Source: Botryllus schlosseri (taxonomy: Eukaryota; Chordata; Ascidiacea; Stolidobranchia; Styelidae). Taken from it: DNA of 22,374 bases. The position numbers and the translations under genes are program-made. Below the pieces are notes generated by a model. It was not told the DNA's origin. It did no database searches and saw nothing but the letters and a program-made list of their open reading frames with translations. Each line of letters starts with the position of its first letter. The stretch's first letter is position 1. Positions 1 to 7,087 of the stretch are shown piece after piece. The stretch covers positions 1 to 22,374 of the forward strand of contig ATSW01014090.1 of NCBI GenBank assembly GCA_000444245.1. Reading direction: 5' to 3'.

Positions 1-80
1 CCCGCAGACACATGCTTGTCTGTCATCAAAACAATACGGAACCCATCGCTCTGTTCAATCAAGCATATCATAACACCACA
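1..80 (-). mobile_element. LTR fragment of the TRIM-like element (cut by window edge)
   Basis: These 80 bases match 3689-3768, the outer part of the LTR described below, and are followed by the same flank (ATATCCGG). The rest of this LTR, and possibly a whole element, lies to the left of the window. Confidence 0.9.
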
Positions 81-602
81 ATATCCGGCCCGCCGACTGC
101 AGAAGTTGCCCGCCACTGGGTTAGTGCAAGGCTCGGTATCAGTGTGTGGATGGTACGGCGCAAATATGACATTTTAAACCGAAATATAACTAGGATTAAG
201 TCTATTATTGCCATTGTTGACACTTGGAAGTTTCAGCACAGATTAAACTCATACCGAGTTCAAGAAACATTATTTCACTCAGGCGGCTTCGCGCCTCCCC
301 TCAGATGCCTCGTCGCCCAGTAACCCAAAAATCAGACTCGAATTTTGCATTATGGCGGAGTTTGTCATCGCGACGCAACAATGTCGTCTGGAATAACGCT
401 GACGCAGCTCAGGAGCAAGTGATCAGCTGCGATGAGAGTAAGAGTACCTAATCAATGGCCAGCGCGAAAACGAGCAATGCTCTTGTGTCTCGTCACAGAT
501 ATACATTGCGGTATCAATGACGGGTGTCCATAATTTCTTCTAGTCTGCTTCTGGTCTACAACAACGTAAGCAATTTAGTCCACACCGATTACTTGGTGAC
601 TT
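81..602. other. Gene-free stretch of the duplicated unit
   Basis: Short open frames exist on both strands, but none shows a domain, splice signals or sequence I recognise. The same stretch recurs at 3769-4290. Confidence 0.5.
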
Positions 603-699
603 AAAATTGACTCGAATATTTTGCTTCGAGTCACGAGTCAATCCGCATTTCTGAAACGCCGAGTCAAGACACGTCAAGTCGTGACTCGATCCGCACCAA
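603..699. repeat. Degenerate GAGTCA/GTCAAGTCA repeat
   Basis: The stretch has overlapping short repeats around GACTCGA, GAGTCACGAGTCA and GTCAAGTC. It replaces most of an older EGF exon: bases around 700-722 still match the 5' edge of the EGF exons, and the EGF-type intron follows on the high-coordinate side. The same text recurs at 4291-4387, and a related repeat sits at 13018-13105. Confidence 0.6.
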
Positions 700-841
700 C
701 ACTGATTCACGGTAATTTATGTGTGGAGAGGAAGCGATGTATCAAATCTACTCTCAAGTTAGACTCAGTCAAGTATTATGGCAGTGAGCGACTCATTTCC
801 TGCGCATAGCTCAAAATCTAGAAGCAATATAGCCTACCTAC

Positions 842-964
842 GGCTGCATTTTTGCCATAATATCCTTCGGTGCAGTTACACGTATAGTACTGTTGGGTTT
901 CATTATGCAGACATGTTCCGCTAATGTTGACATCAGGGATTTGGGTGATGTTTGCAGTAATTTT
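842..964 (-). pseudogene. Decayed EGF-like exon (a)
   Basis: The sequence aligns over its whole length with the intact EGF exons b-e. Small indels and in-frame stops disrupt the reading frame, the last cysteine codon is shifted out of frame, and the acceptor AG of the other exons reads AC here. The donor side still looks like GTAGGT. The ATG-started frame through this stretch is in the wrong phase and is not a gene. Because intact exons are all phase 1-1, skipping this one would not break the reading frame of the host transcript. Confidence 0.8.
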
Positions 965-1074
965 GTGTACGGAAACAAAGCGATAAGACAAACCTACTGA
1001 ATTTAGTAACATCCAGGTTTTGTGGCAGTGTACTTCTGGGCATATAGCTCAAGAATTAGCAACGATGTACTTAC

Positions 1075-1194
1075 CACTGCAGTTTTTACCATAATATCCA
1101 TCGGTACAATTACACGAATAGTACGGATGAGTGACATTACTGAGACACGTCCCGTTATGTTGACAGACATTCGGATGGTGTTCGCAGTAATTTT
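1075..1194 (-). CDS. EGF-like domain exon (b)
   Basis: A 120-nt exon lies between an acceptor (..CTAG) and a donor (G|GTAAGTA) on the minus strand, phase 1 at both ends. It codes one complete EGF-like domain with six cysteines. The exon begins NYCEHHPNVC, continues NGTC, has the C-N-C pair between cysteines 4 and 5, and ends DGYYGKNCS. The family role is an extracellular binding module in secreted or membrane proteins, with disulfides 1-3, 2-4 and 5-6. NGT and NVT are potential N-glycosylation sites. No ATG lies in it, so it is an internal exon. The parent protein is unidentified. Confidence 0.85.
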
Positions 1195-1256
1195 CTAGAT
1201 GGAAACGAAGCAATTTGTCAAATTGAGTGAATTTATATACAAGGGAGTATTGTGGC

Positions 1257-1792
1257 TAGGGTTGCATTTAAAACAAACGTTTTTTTAAACACTTTACTTA
1301 AAACATCTTATTAACAGTGTCTTAAACAAATGCCTTTTTTAAACAATTTTTTTTCAAACGTAGTATAATACAGCCGTAATTGTGCCAAAACTTTCGAAAA
1401 CGTGTAGTAGGAGCCTACGGACGATTTGCACCCTGTCGACGTATACGATATCGAGTAGCTCGAACCCTGGACATCATCGTTGGTTCGACAGTTATAGTAA
1501 GTAGATATATATATTGGTACGAAATGGGTGTTCTTATGATCATGACCGTCGACCGTAAAAATGCTGCATAACGACGTAGTCCTGGTTAAAGATATTGTTG
1601 GTCTCTTTATGACAGTAGCCGGAAGCCCGTTACGTCGAAGCGCCCGTATATACACTGTATTTTCAATTGTCAATGTCACTCCATTGTGACGTCACAATTA
1701 CAGCTGGACTTGAAAACAAAACATGTCTTAAACTAGGGCCATGTTTTAAACATATTTGTTTTAAATTGGCTTTTATTTTTAAATGAACCCTA
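1257..1792. mobile_element. MITE with TAGGGTT termini, in EGF intron
   Basis: This 536-bp insertion expands the b-c intron; the other introns here are about 110-120 bp. It has inverted ends TAGGGTTGCATTTAAAA and, read from the other side, TAGGGTTCATTTAAAAA. The host text ATTGTGGC before it reappears as GTTATGGC just after it, which suggests a decayed 8-bp target duplication as in hAT elements. A TA duplication is the alternative. No transposase is seen; the open frames inside are not protein-like. Also present at 4945-5480. Confidence 0.75.
1683..1698. promoter_or_regulatory. Perfect 16-bp palindrome with a CRE core
   Basis: ATTGTGACGTCACAAT reads the same on both strands and contains TGACGTCA, the full consensus site for CREB/ATF bZIP factors. 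It lies inside the MITE and so is duplicated at 5371-5386. Binding is inference. Confidence 0.5.
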
Positions 1793-1862
1793 TCGTTATG
1801 GCACTGAGTGACTTATTTCCTGGGCATTGCTCAAAAATTAGAAGCGATATAGGCCTACTTAC

Positions 1863-1982
1863 GGCTGCAGTTTTTTCCATAATATCCGTCGGCGCAATTA
1901 CATGTGTGATACGGTTGAGTGTCATTCTTTAGACATGTCCCGTTATGTTGACAAACATTGGGGTGGTGTTCACAGAAATTTT
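1863..1982 (-). CDS. EGF-like domain exon (c)
   Basis: A 120-nt, phase 1-1 exon with acceptor ..ATATAG and donor C|GTAAGT on the minus strand. It codes NFCEHHPNVC, NGTC, then C-N-C and DGYYGKNCS: six cysteines, one complete EGF-like domain. NDT and NGT are potential glycosylation sites. It lies 115 bp from exon d. The c-b intron is long only because of the MITE. Sequence similarity extends into the introns, so exon and intron were duplicated together. Confidence 0.87.
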
Positions 1983-2097
1983 CTATATAGAAACGAAGCG
2001 ATGTGTCAATCGTACTGAATTCATACACAACCAATGTTGTGGCAGTGAGCGAGTCAATTTCTGAACATATCTCCAAAATTAGAAACGATGTACTTAC

Positions 2098-2217
2098 CAC
2101 TGCAGTTTTTTCCATAATATCCGTCGGTGCAATTACACGTATGGTACGGAAGAGTGTTATTATTCAGACATGTTCCGTTATGTTGACAGGGATTCGGGTG
2201 GTGTTCACAATATTTTT
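2098..2217 (-). CDS. EGF-like domain exon (d)
   Basis: A 120-nt, phase 1-1 exon with acceptor ..CCATAG and donor G|GTAAGTA. It codes KYCEHHPNPC, NGTC, NNNT, C-N-C and DGYYGKNCS, with all six cysteines present. This exon is the closest to the array consensus. It belongs to the same minus-strand transcript as exons b, c and e. Confidence 0.87.
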
Positions 2218-2336
2218 CTATGGAAACGAAGCGATAACTGGGTCAAACTTACNCAAGNTATAGAGAAACAGAGTATTGTGNCAATGAGCGAGTCTTCTAA
2301 TGGACAAACCTCAAGAATTAGAAGCGGTAAACTTAC

Positions 2337-2456
2337 GACTGCAGTTTTTTCCGTAATTTCCGTCGATGCAATTGCACGTGTAGTACGGGTGAGTGTCATA
2401 ATTCAGACATTTTCCTCCAGGTTGACAGGTATTCGGGTGATAATTGCAATAGTCAC
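2337..2456 (-). CDS. EGF-like domain exon (e)
   Basis: A 120-nt, phase 1-1 exon with acceptor ..ATAAAG and donor C|GTAAGT. It codes DYCNYHPNTC, QPGGKC, C-N-C and DGNYGKNCS. The six cysteines are kept, but the loop between cysteines 2 and 3 is PGGK rather than HNGT, so this is a distinct subtype. It shares that PG/GG loop with the decayed exon f upstream. The near-identity of the two large copies ends about 10 bp beyond this exon. Confidence 0.83.
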
Positions 2457-2589
2457 CTTTATTGACAAAGCGGCATCATCTCAAAGTTCTTTGTTATAGA
2501 TAGTATAGATACGGGCGAATGCGTTGGGTTCCGACTATATCTCTTCTTAGCGACAAGGAAAAACGTAACAAGAACTATCACCGGTAATC

Positions 2590-2697
2590 CTACGGATTCA
2601 CTGGTTCACTTGCATGTATACTTGAATAGTACTGTACTTGTTATTTTTCAAAAATGTGCCTCCAATTATACAGCGATTCGGGAAGTGCCAATTTAGA
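2590..2697 (-). pseudogene. Decayed EGF-like exon (f)
   Basis: Read on the minus strand, this stretch aligns with exon e, including CACTTCCCGAAT for the HHPN segment and an IIGGT-like loop. Cysteine codons are lost, stops are present, and neither splice site is kept. It is an older casualty of the same exon array and lies in the part where the two large copies have diverged. Confidence 0.6.
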
Positions 2698-2935
2698 ATG
2701 CTGTCTACGTCTTGCGTGATGGGTTTATGATTTAGCTTAAAAGTCGGATGCTAAGCTCTTGTGAGCCACGACCAGACTCTACAATATATATATGCTAACG
2801 GTTCACATGAATATTTCTGATAAGTGTATTCAATACCAATAAAATATTTTGCTGTTCGCGATTGGTAATTATAGAGCGGTATCTATTTTATTGATATGTA
2901 ATCCATATCATCTATGCCAATCATGATATGATGGT

Positions 2936-3183
2936 TGAGCCGCACCGGTAAGAAGTCGGCAGTAAAGAACAAGTCCGGATGCATGAAAGAGAGAGAGAGA
3001 GAGAGAGACTGAAATTGGGAGCGCGCGAGTGTGGAAGTCGTCCGGAAAGATTGCGAAAAGCAAAGATCCTGAACATTACTAATATCATTGTCGTGGTGTA
3101 CATGACCTTAATAGGCGATAAACACCACTTTTGTATGTGTTAAATAAACAGACAAACAAACAAACAAGTACTTCATTTTTTCC
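2936..3183 (+). repeat. Copy-1-only segment with (GA)n and a CAAA-type tail
   Basis: Copy 2 has no counterpart after 6627. The segment contains a GA run (about 2988-3008) and ends in TTAAATAAACAGACAAACAA plus further CAAA units (to about 3168). That is how many LINE/SINE 3' ends look, so a short retroposon tail on the plus strand is possible. I see no coding part and no clear target duplication. Confidence 0.35.
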
Positions 3184-3188
3184 ATATC

Positions 3189-3341
3189 TGTAGTATTATC
3201 ACTGAGCTTCTAGCTGTCTACTTAGACAGATACCTTTACAAGTCGGACTCGAAGTGTATTACCCGCAGACACATGCTTGTCTGTCATCAAAACAATACGG
3301 AACCCATCGCTATGTTCAATCAAGCATATCATAACACCACA
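3189..3341 (-). repeat. 3' LTR of the TRIM-like element
   Basis: A 153-bp direct repeat of 3616-3768 with TG..CA ends on the minus strand, next to the polypurine tract. Confidence 0.9.
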
Positions 3342-3353
3342 TCTCCCTTTTTT
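3342..3353 (-). promoter_or_regulatory. Polypurine tract
   Basis: On the minus strand AAAAAAGGGAGA directly precedes the 3' LTR, the standard place for plus-strand priming in LTR elements. Confidence 0.85.
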
Positions 3354-3588
3354 AGTGGAAGAGACATCGACACTACTTACATTATATACAAGTGACAATA
3401 CAGCAGCGAGCGCAATATATACAAGGTGACACTACCCCTGCAAGGTTAGCAAGAGCATGGCATTTAAACTTAACAGACAGAGTCACCAGGGAGGTAGACT
3501 ACTCCCAAGGTGTACAACAGGTTAGGGGATTATTCTGCCCCTGATCCTGAAACCTGTGTATGATCAATATTGCTCTATTTCGATGGCT

Positions 3589-3615
3589 TGGGTTCGAATC
3601 CCACCGCTGCCACCA
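3589..3615 (-). promoter_or_regulatory. Primer binding site matching tRNA-Leu
   Basis: The minus strand reads TGGTGGCAGCGG and onward, directly beside the 5' LTR. The plus strand here equals the 3' end of a eukaryotic tRNA-Leu of the UAG type as I recall it, from the T-stem through CCGCTGCC to ACCA. The match is about 27 nt and runs across the T-loop, longer than the roughly 18 nt of a usual site. Confidence 0.85.
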
Positions 3616-3768
3616 TGTAGTATTATCACTGAGCTTCTAGCTGTCTACTTAGACAGATACCTTTACAAGTCGGACTCGAAGTGTATTACCCGCAGACACA
3701 TGCTTGTCTGTCATCAAAACAATACGGAACCCATCGCTCTGTTCAATCAAGCATATCATAACACCACA
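3616..3768 (-). repeat. 5' LTR of the TRIM-like element
   Basis: A 153-bp direct repeat of 3189-3341. Its outer 80 bp are the same bases that open the window at 1-80, with the same flank. Confidence 0.9.
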
Positions 3769-4529
3769 ATATCCGGCCCGCCGACTGCAGAAGTTGCCCG
3801 CCACTGGGTTAGTGCAAGGCTCGGTATCAGTGTGTGGATGGTACGGCGCAAATATGACATTTTAAACCGAAATATAACTAGGATTAAGTCTATTATTGCC
3901 ATTGTTGACACTTGGAAGTTTCAGCACAGATTAAACTCATACCGAGTTCAAGAAACATTATTTCACTCAGGCGGCTTCGCGCCTCCCCTCAGATGCCTCG
4001 TCGCCCAGTAACCCAAAAATCAGACTCGAATTTTGCATTATGGCGGAGTTTGTCATCGCGACGCAACAATGTCGTCTGGAATAACGCTGACGCAGCTCAG
4101 GAGCAAGTGATCAGCTGCGATGAGAGTAAGAGTACCTAATCAATGGCCAGCGCGAAAACGAGCAATGCTCTTGTGTCTCGTCACAGATATACATTGCGGT
4201 ATCAATGACGGGTGTCCATAATTTCTTCTAGTCTGCTTCTGGTCTACAACAACGTAAGCAATTTAGTCCACACCGATTACTTGGTGACTTAAAATTGACT
4301 CGAATATTTTGCTTCGAGTCACGAGTCAATCCGCATTTCTGAAACGCCGAGTCAAGACACGTCAAGTCGTGACTCGATCCGCACCAACACTGATTCACGG
4401 TAATTTATGTGTGGAGAGGAAGCGATGTATCAAATCTACTCTCAAGTTAGACTCAGTCAAGTATTATGGCAGTGAGCGACTCATTTCCTGCGCATAGCTC
4501 AAAATCTAGAAGCAATATAGCCTACCTAC

Positions 4530-4652
4530 GGCTGCATTTTTGCCATAATATCCTTCGGTGCAGTTACACGTATAGTACTGTTGGGTTTCATTATGCAGAC
4601 ATGTTCCGCTAATGTTGACATCAGGGATTTGGGTGATGTTTGCAGTAATTTT
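4530..4652 (-). pseudogene. Decayed EGF-like exon (a')
   Basis: Same sequence as exon a at 842-964 with the same disruptions, so decay came before the large duplication or was spread by it. Confidence 0.8.
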
Positions 4653-4762
4653 GTGTACGGAAACAAAGCGATAAGACAAACCTACTGAATTTAGTAACAT
4701 CCAGGTTTTGTGGCAGTGTACTTCTGGGCATATAGCTCAAGAATTAGCAACGATGTACTTAC

Positions 4763-4882
4763 CACTGCAGTTTTTACCATAATATCCATCGGTACAATTA
4801 CACGAATAGTACGGATGAGTGACATTACTGAGACACGTCCCGTTATGTTGACAGACATTCGGATGGTGTTCGCAGTAATTTT
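4763..4882 (-). CDS. EGF-like domain exon (b')
   Basis: Base-for-base copy of exon b: phase 1-1, six cysteines, acceptor CTAG and donor GTAAGTA intact. If both units belong to one transcript, the protein would carry two identical blocks of four EGF domains. Confidence 0.85.
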
Positions 4883-4944
4883 CTAGATGGAAACGAAGCA
4901 ATTTGTCAAATTGAGTGAATTTATATACAAGGGAGTATTGTGGC

Positions 4945-5480
4945 TAGGGTTGCATTTAAAACAAACGTTTTTTTAAACACTTTACTTAAAACATCTTATT
5001 AACAGTGTCTTAAACAAATGCCTTTTTTAAACAATTTTTTTTCAAACGTAGTATAATACAGCCGTAATTGTGCCAAAACTTTCGAAAACGTGTAGTAGGA
5101 GCCTACGGACGATTTGCACCCTGTCGACGTATACGATATCGAGTAGCTCGAACCCTGGACATCATCGTTGGTTCGACAGTTATAGTAAGTAGATATATAT
5201 ATTGGTACGAAATGGGTGTTCTTATGATCATGACCGTCGACCGTAAAAATGCTGCATAACGACGTAGTCCTGGTTAAAGATATTGTTGGTCTCTTTATGA
5301 CAGTAGCCGGAAGCCCGTTACGTCGAAGCGCCCGTATATACACTGTATTTTCAATTGTCAATGTCACTCCATTGTGACGTCACAATTACAGCTGGACTTG
5401 AAAACAAAACATGTCTTAAACTAGGGCCATGTTTTAAACATATTTGTTTTAAATTGGCTTTTATTTTTAAATGAACCCTA
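4945..5480. mobile_element. MITE with TAGGGTT termini, second copy
   Basis: Same element as 1257-1792, carried along by the large duplication and not an independent insertion. The CRE palindrome is at 5371-5386. Confidence 0.75.
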
Positions 5481-5550
5481 TCGTTATGGCACTGAGTGAC
5501 TTATTTCCTGGGCATTGCTCAAAAATTAGAAGCGATATAGGCCTACTTAC

Positions 5551-5670
5551 GGCTGCAGTTTTTTCCATAATATCCGTCGGCGCAATTACATGTGTGATAC
5601 GGTTGAGTGTCATTCTTTAGACATGTCCCGTTATGTTGACAAACATTGGGGTGGTGTTCACAGAAATTTT
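5551..5670 (-). CDS. EGF-like domain exon (c')
   Basis: Base-for-base copy of exon c, with both splice sites and all six cysteines. The one called-base difference between the large copies falls in the neighbouring c-d intron, not in coding sequence. Confidence 0.87.
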
Positions 5671-5785
5671 CTATATAGAAACGAAGCGATGTGTCAATCG
5701 TACTGAATTCATACACAACCAATGTTGTGGCAGTGAGCGAGTCAATTTCTGAACATATCTCAAAAATTAGAAACGATGTACTTAC

Positions 5786-5905
5786 CACTGCAGTTTTTTC
5801 CATAATATCCGTCGGTGCAATTACACGTATGGTACGGAAGAGTGTTATTATTCAGACATGTTCCGTTATGTTGACAGGGATTCGGGTGGTGTTCACAATA
5901 TTTTT
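5786..5905 (-). CDS. EGF-like domain exon (d')
   Basis: Base-for-base copy of exon d, with both splice sites and six cysteines. The following intron (5906-6024) has clean bases where copy 1 has three Ns. Confidence 0.87.
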
Positions 5906-6024
5906 CTATGGAAACGAAGCGATAACTGGGTCAAACTTACTCAAGTTATAGAGAAACAGAGTATTGTGGCAATGAGCGAGTCTTCTAATGGACAAACCTC
6001 AAGAATTAGAAGCGGTAAACTTAC

Positions 6025-6144
6025 GACTGCAGTTTTTTCCGTAATTTCCGTCGATGCAATTGCACGTGTAGTACGGGTGAGTGTCATAATTCAGACATTT
6101 TCCTCCAGGTTGACAGGTATTCGGGTGATAATTGCAATAGTCAC
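6025..6144 (-). CDS. EGF-like domain exon (e')
   Basis: Base-for-base copy of exon e (PGGK loop subtype), phase 1-1. It is the most upstream intact EGF exon in the window. I could not identify a start exon or signal peptide for this gene: the exon preceding e' must deliver phase 1, and none that does so is apparent up to 7080. Confidence 0.83.
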
Positions 6145-6271
6145 CTTTATTGACAAAAGCGACATCATCTTAAAGTTCTTGGCCACATATATACCGGCGA
6201 ATGTGCTGGGTCCCGACTATATCTCTTCTTATAGACAAGGACAAACGTAACAAGAACTATCACCGGTAATC

Positions 6272-6380
6272 CTACGGATTCAATGGTTCACTTGCAAGCA
6301 TACTTGAACAGTACTGTTACTTGTTATTTTTCAAAAATATGCCTCCAATTATTCTGCGATTCGGGAAGTGCCTATTTTGA
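6272..6380 (-). pseudogene. Decayed EGF-like exon (f')
   Basis: Counterpart of exon f (2590-2697), alignable but with several substitutions. It is disrupted as well, and lacks the cysteines and splice sites. Confidence 0.55.
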
Positions 6381-6627
6381 ATGCTGAATACGCCTTGCGG
6401 TTTATGATTTAGCTTAGTCGGATGCTAAGCTCATGTGAGCCACGACCAGACACTACAATATCTATATGCTGACTATTCACATGAATATTTCTGACAAGTG
6501 TATTCAATAGCAGTAAAATATTTCGCGCTTCGTGCGATGTTCTTATTGCTGTTCGCGATTGGTAATTCTAGAGCGGTATCTAAGACTCAGATATAATCCA
6601 TATCATCTTTGCCAATCATGATATGAT

Positions 6628-7079
6628 GGGTCTTGCAAGTAGTCGAAAGCATATGCTTACTCCGCGTTTACTCTTAGTCCGCAATATTTTTAACGATGAC
6701 AATAAGTAACGACTCCATTGTAACGTGGTTAAAACGAGTAACGTCACAATGTAACAGTCAAATTTTGGAGGATATTTCTCCTAGCTACACCCTTTTATAT
6801 CACTCATACAGAACACGCACTAGGTTTCTGTGTGGATTGAACACGTGTCTGTTGCGGTTAATTGCGACGTTGTGTCGTATTTTGACTGGGATGTTGATTA
6901 TAATTTATCATATTCAAAACATAAATTACAATTTCCCTGCTTTGTGGTGGAATTTAGATGACCCAATGCGTAATTAGATCGTATATTTCATTCTCAATTT
7001 TCCCCTGTCTCAATCTACTAGTCCCAATTTACATGAGCCCGCATTTACTGAATACTCTGTTGCATTAGATATTACATTG
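6628..7079. other. Sequence without recognised genes
   Basis: No domain or splice pattern was recognised. A TATA-like motif is listed separately. The plus-strand frame at 6696-6977 is not protein-like. Confidence 0.4.
6791..6799 (-). promoter_or_regulatory. TATA-box-like motif facing the EGF array
   Basis: The minus strand reads TATAAAAGG, a good TATA match, about 650 bp upstream of the first intact EGF exon and in its direction. An ATG about 85 bp further on (near 6718) opens MESLLIVIV, a hydrophobic start, but ends after 14 codons and has no convincing donor. A promoter here is therefore only a possibility. Confidence 0.25.
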
Positions 7080-7087
7080 GATATTAC

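Larger units (their letters stand above)
1..2935 (-). repeat. Tandem duplication unit, copy 1
   Basis: This segment repeats at 3689-6627 with a constant offset of 3688 bp and no indel up to about 2466. By eye I find one called-base difference (near 2073, intronic) plus three N bases in this copy (2253, 2258, 2281). From about 2468 to 2935 the two copies remain alignable but differ by many substitutions and indels. The unit carries the EGF exon array on the minus strand. It begins inside an LTR, so the duplication happened after the LTR element inserted. Confidence 0.95.
3189..3768 (-). mobile_element. TRIM-like LTR mini-retroelement, structurally whole
   Basis: This is a 580-bp non-coding LTR element read on the minus strand. 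The order is 5' LTR 3616-3768, primer binding site ending at 3615, a 274-bp internal region, polypurine tract 3342-3353, and 3' LTR 3189-3341. LTRs are 153 bp, start TGTGGTG and end ACTACA. They match at all but one position, which suggests a young insertion. The host duplication ATATC stands on both sides (3184-3188 and 3769-3773). It encodes no gag or pol, so it would depend on another element: a terminal-repeat retrotransposon in miniature, or a deleted derivative of a larger LTR element. Confidence 0.9.
3689..6627 (-). repeat. Tandem duplication unit, copy 2
   Basis: Copy of 1-2935. It is practically identical to about 6154, then clearly diverged to about 6627, after which the two sides are unrelated. 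All features of copy 1 recur at +3688, including the gene-free stretch 3769-4290. Confidence 0.95.

Noticed and set aside
1311-1679. 122-residue minus frame in the EGF intron (also 4999-5367)
   Set aside because: Lies inside the MITE, has no family features, and is duplicated only because the whole unit is duplicated.
1257-1792. TA target duplication (Tc1/mariner-type) for the MITE
   Set aside because: Possible, but the repeated host text ATTGTGGC / GTTATGGC and the TAGGG ends fit a decayed 8-bp hAT-type duplication better. Left as the alternative.
1855-2115. 86-residue ATG-started minus frame containing EGF exon c (also 5543-5803)
   Set aside because: Only the 120-nt exon 1863-1982 is coding. 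The ATG and the first half are intron sequence before the acceptor, and the last residues are past the donor.
3581-3615. tRNA-like 3' half with an internal-promoter B box (GGTTCGAATCC) and CCA
   Set aside because: No 5' half, anticodon arm or A box lies upstream, and the text abuts an LTR. It is explained as the primer binding site of the LTR element, not a tRNA gene or SINE.
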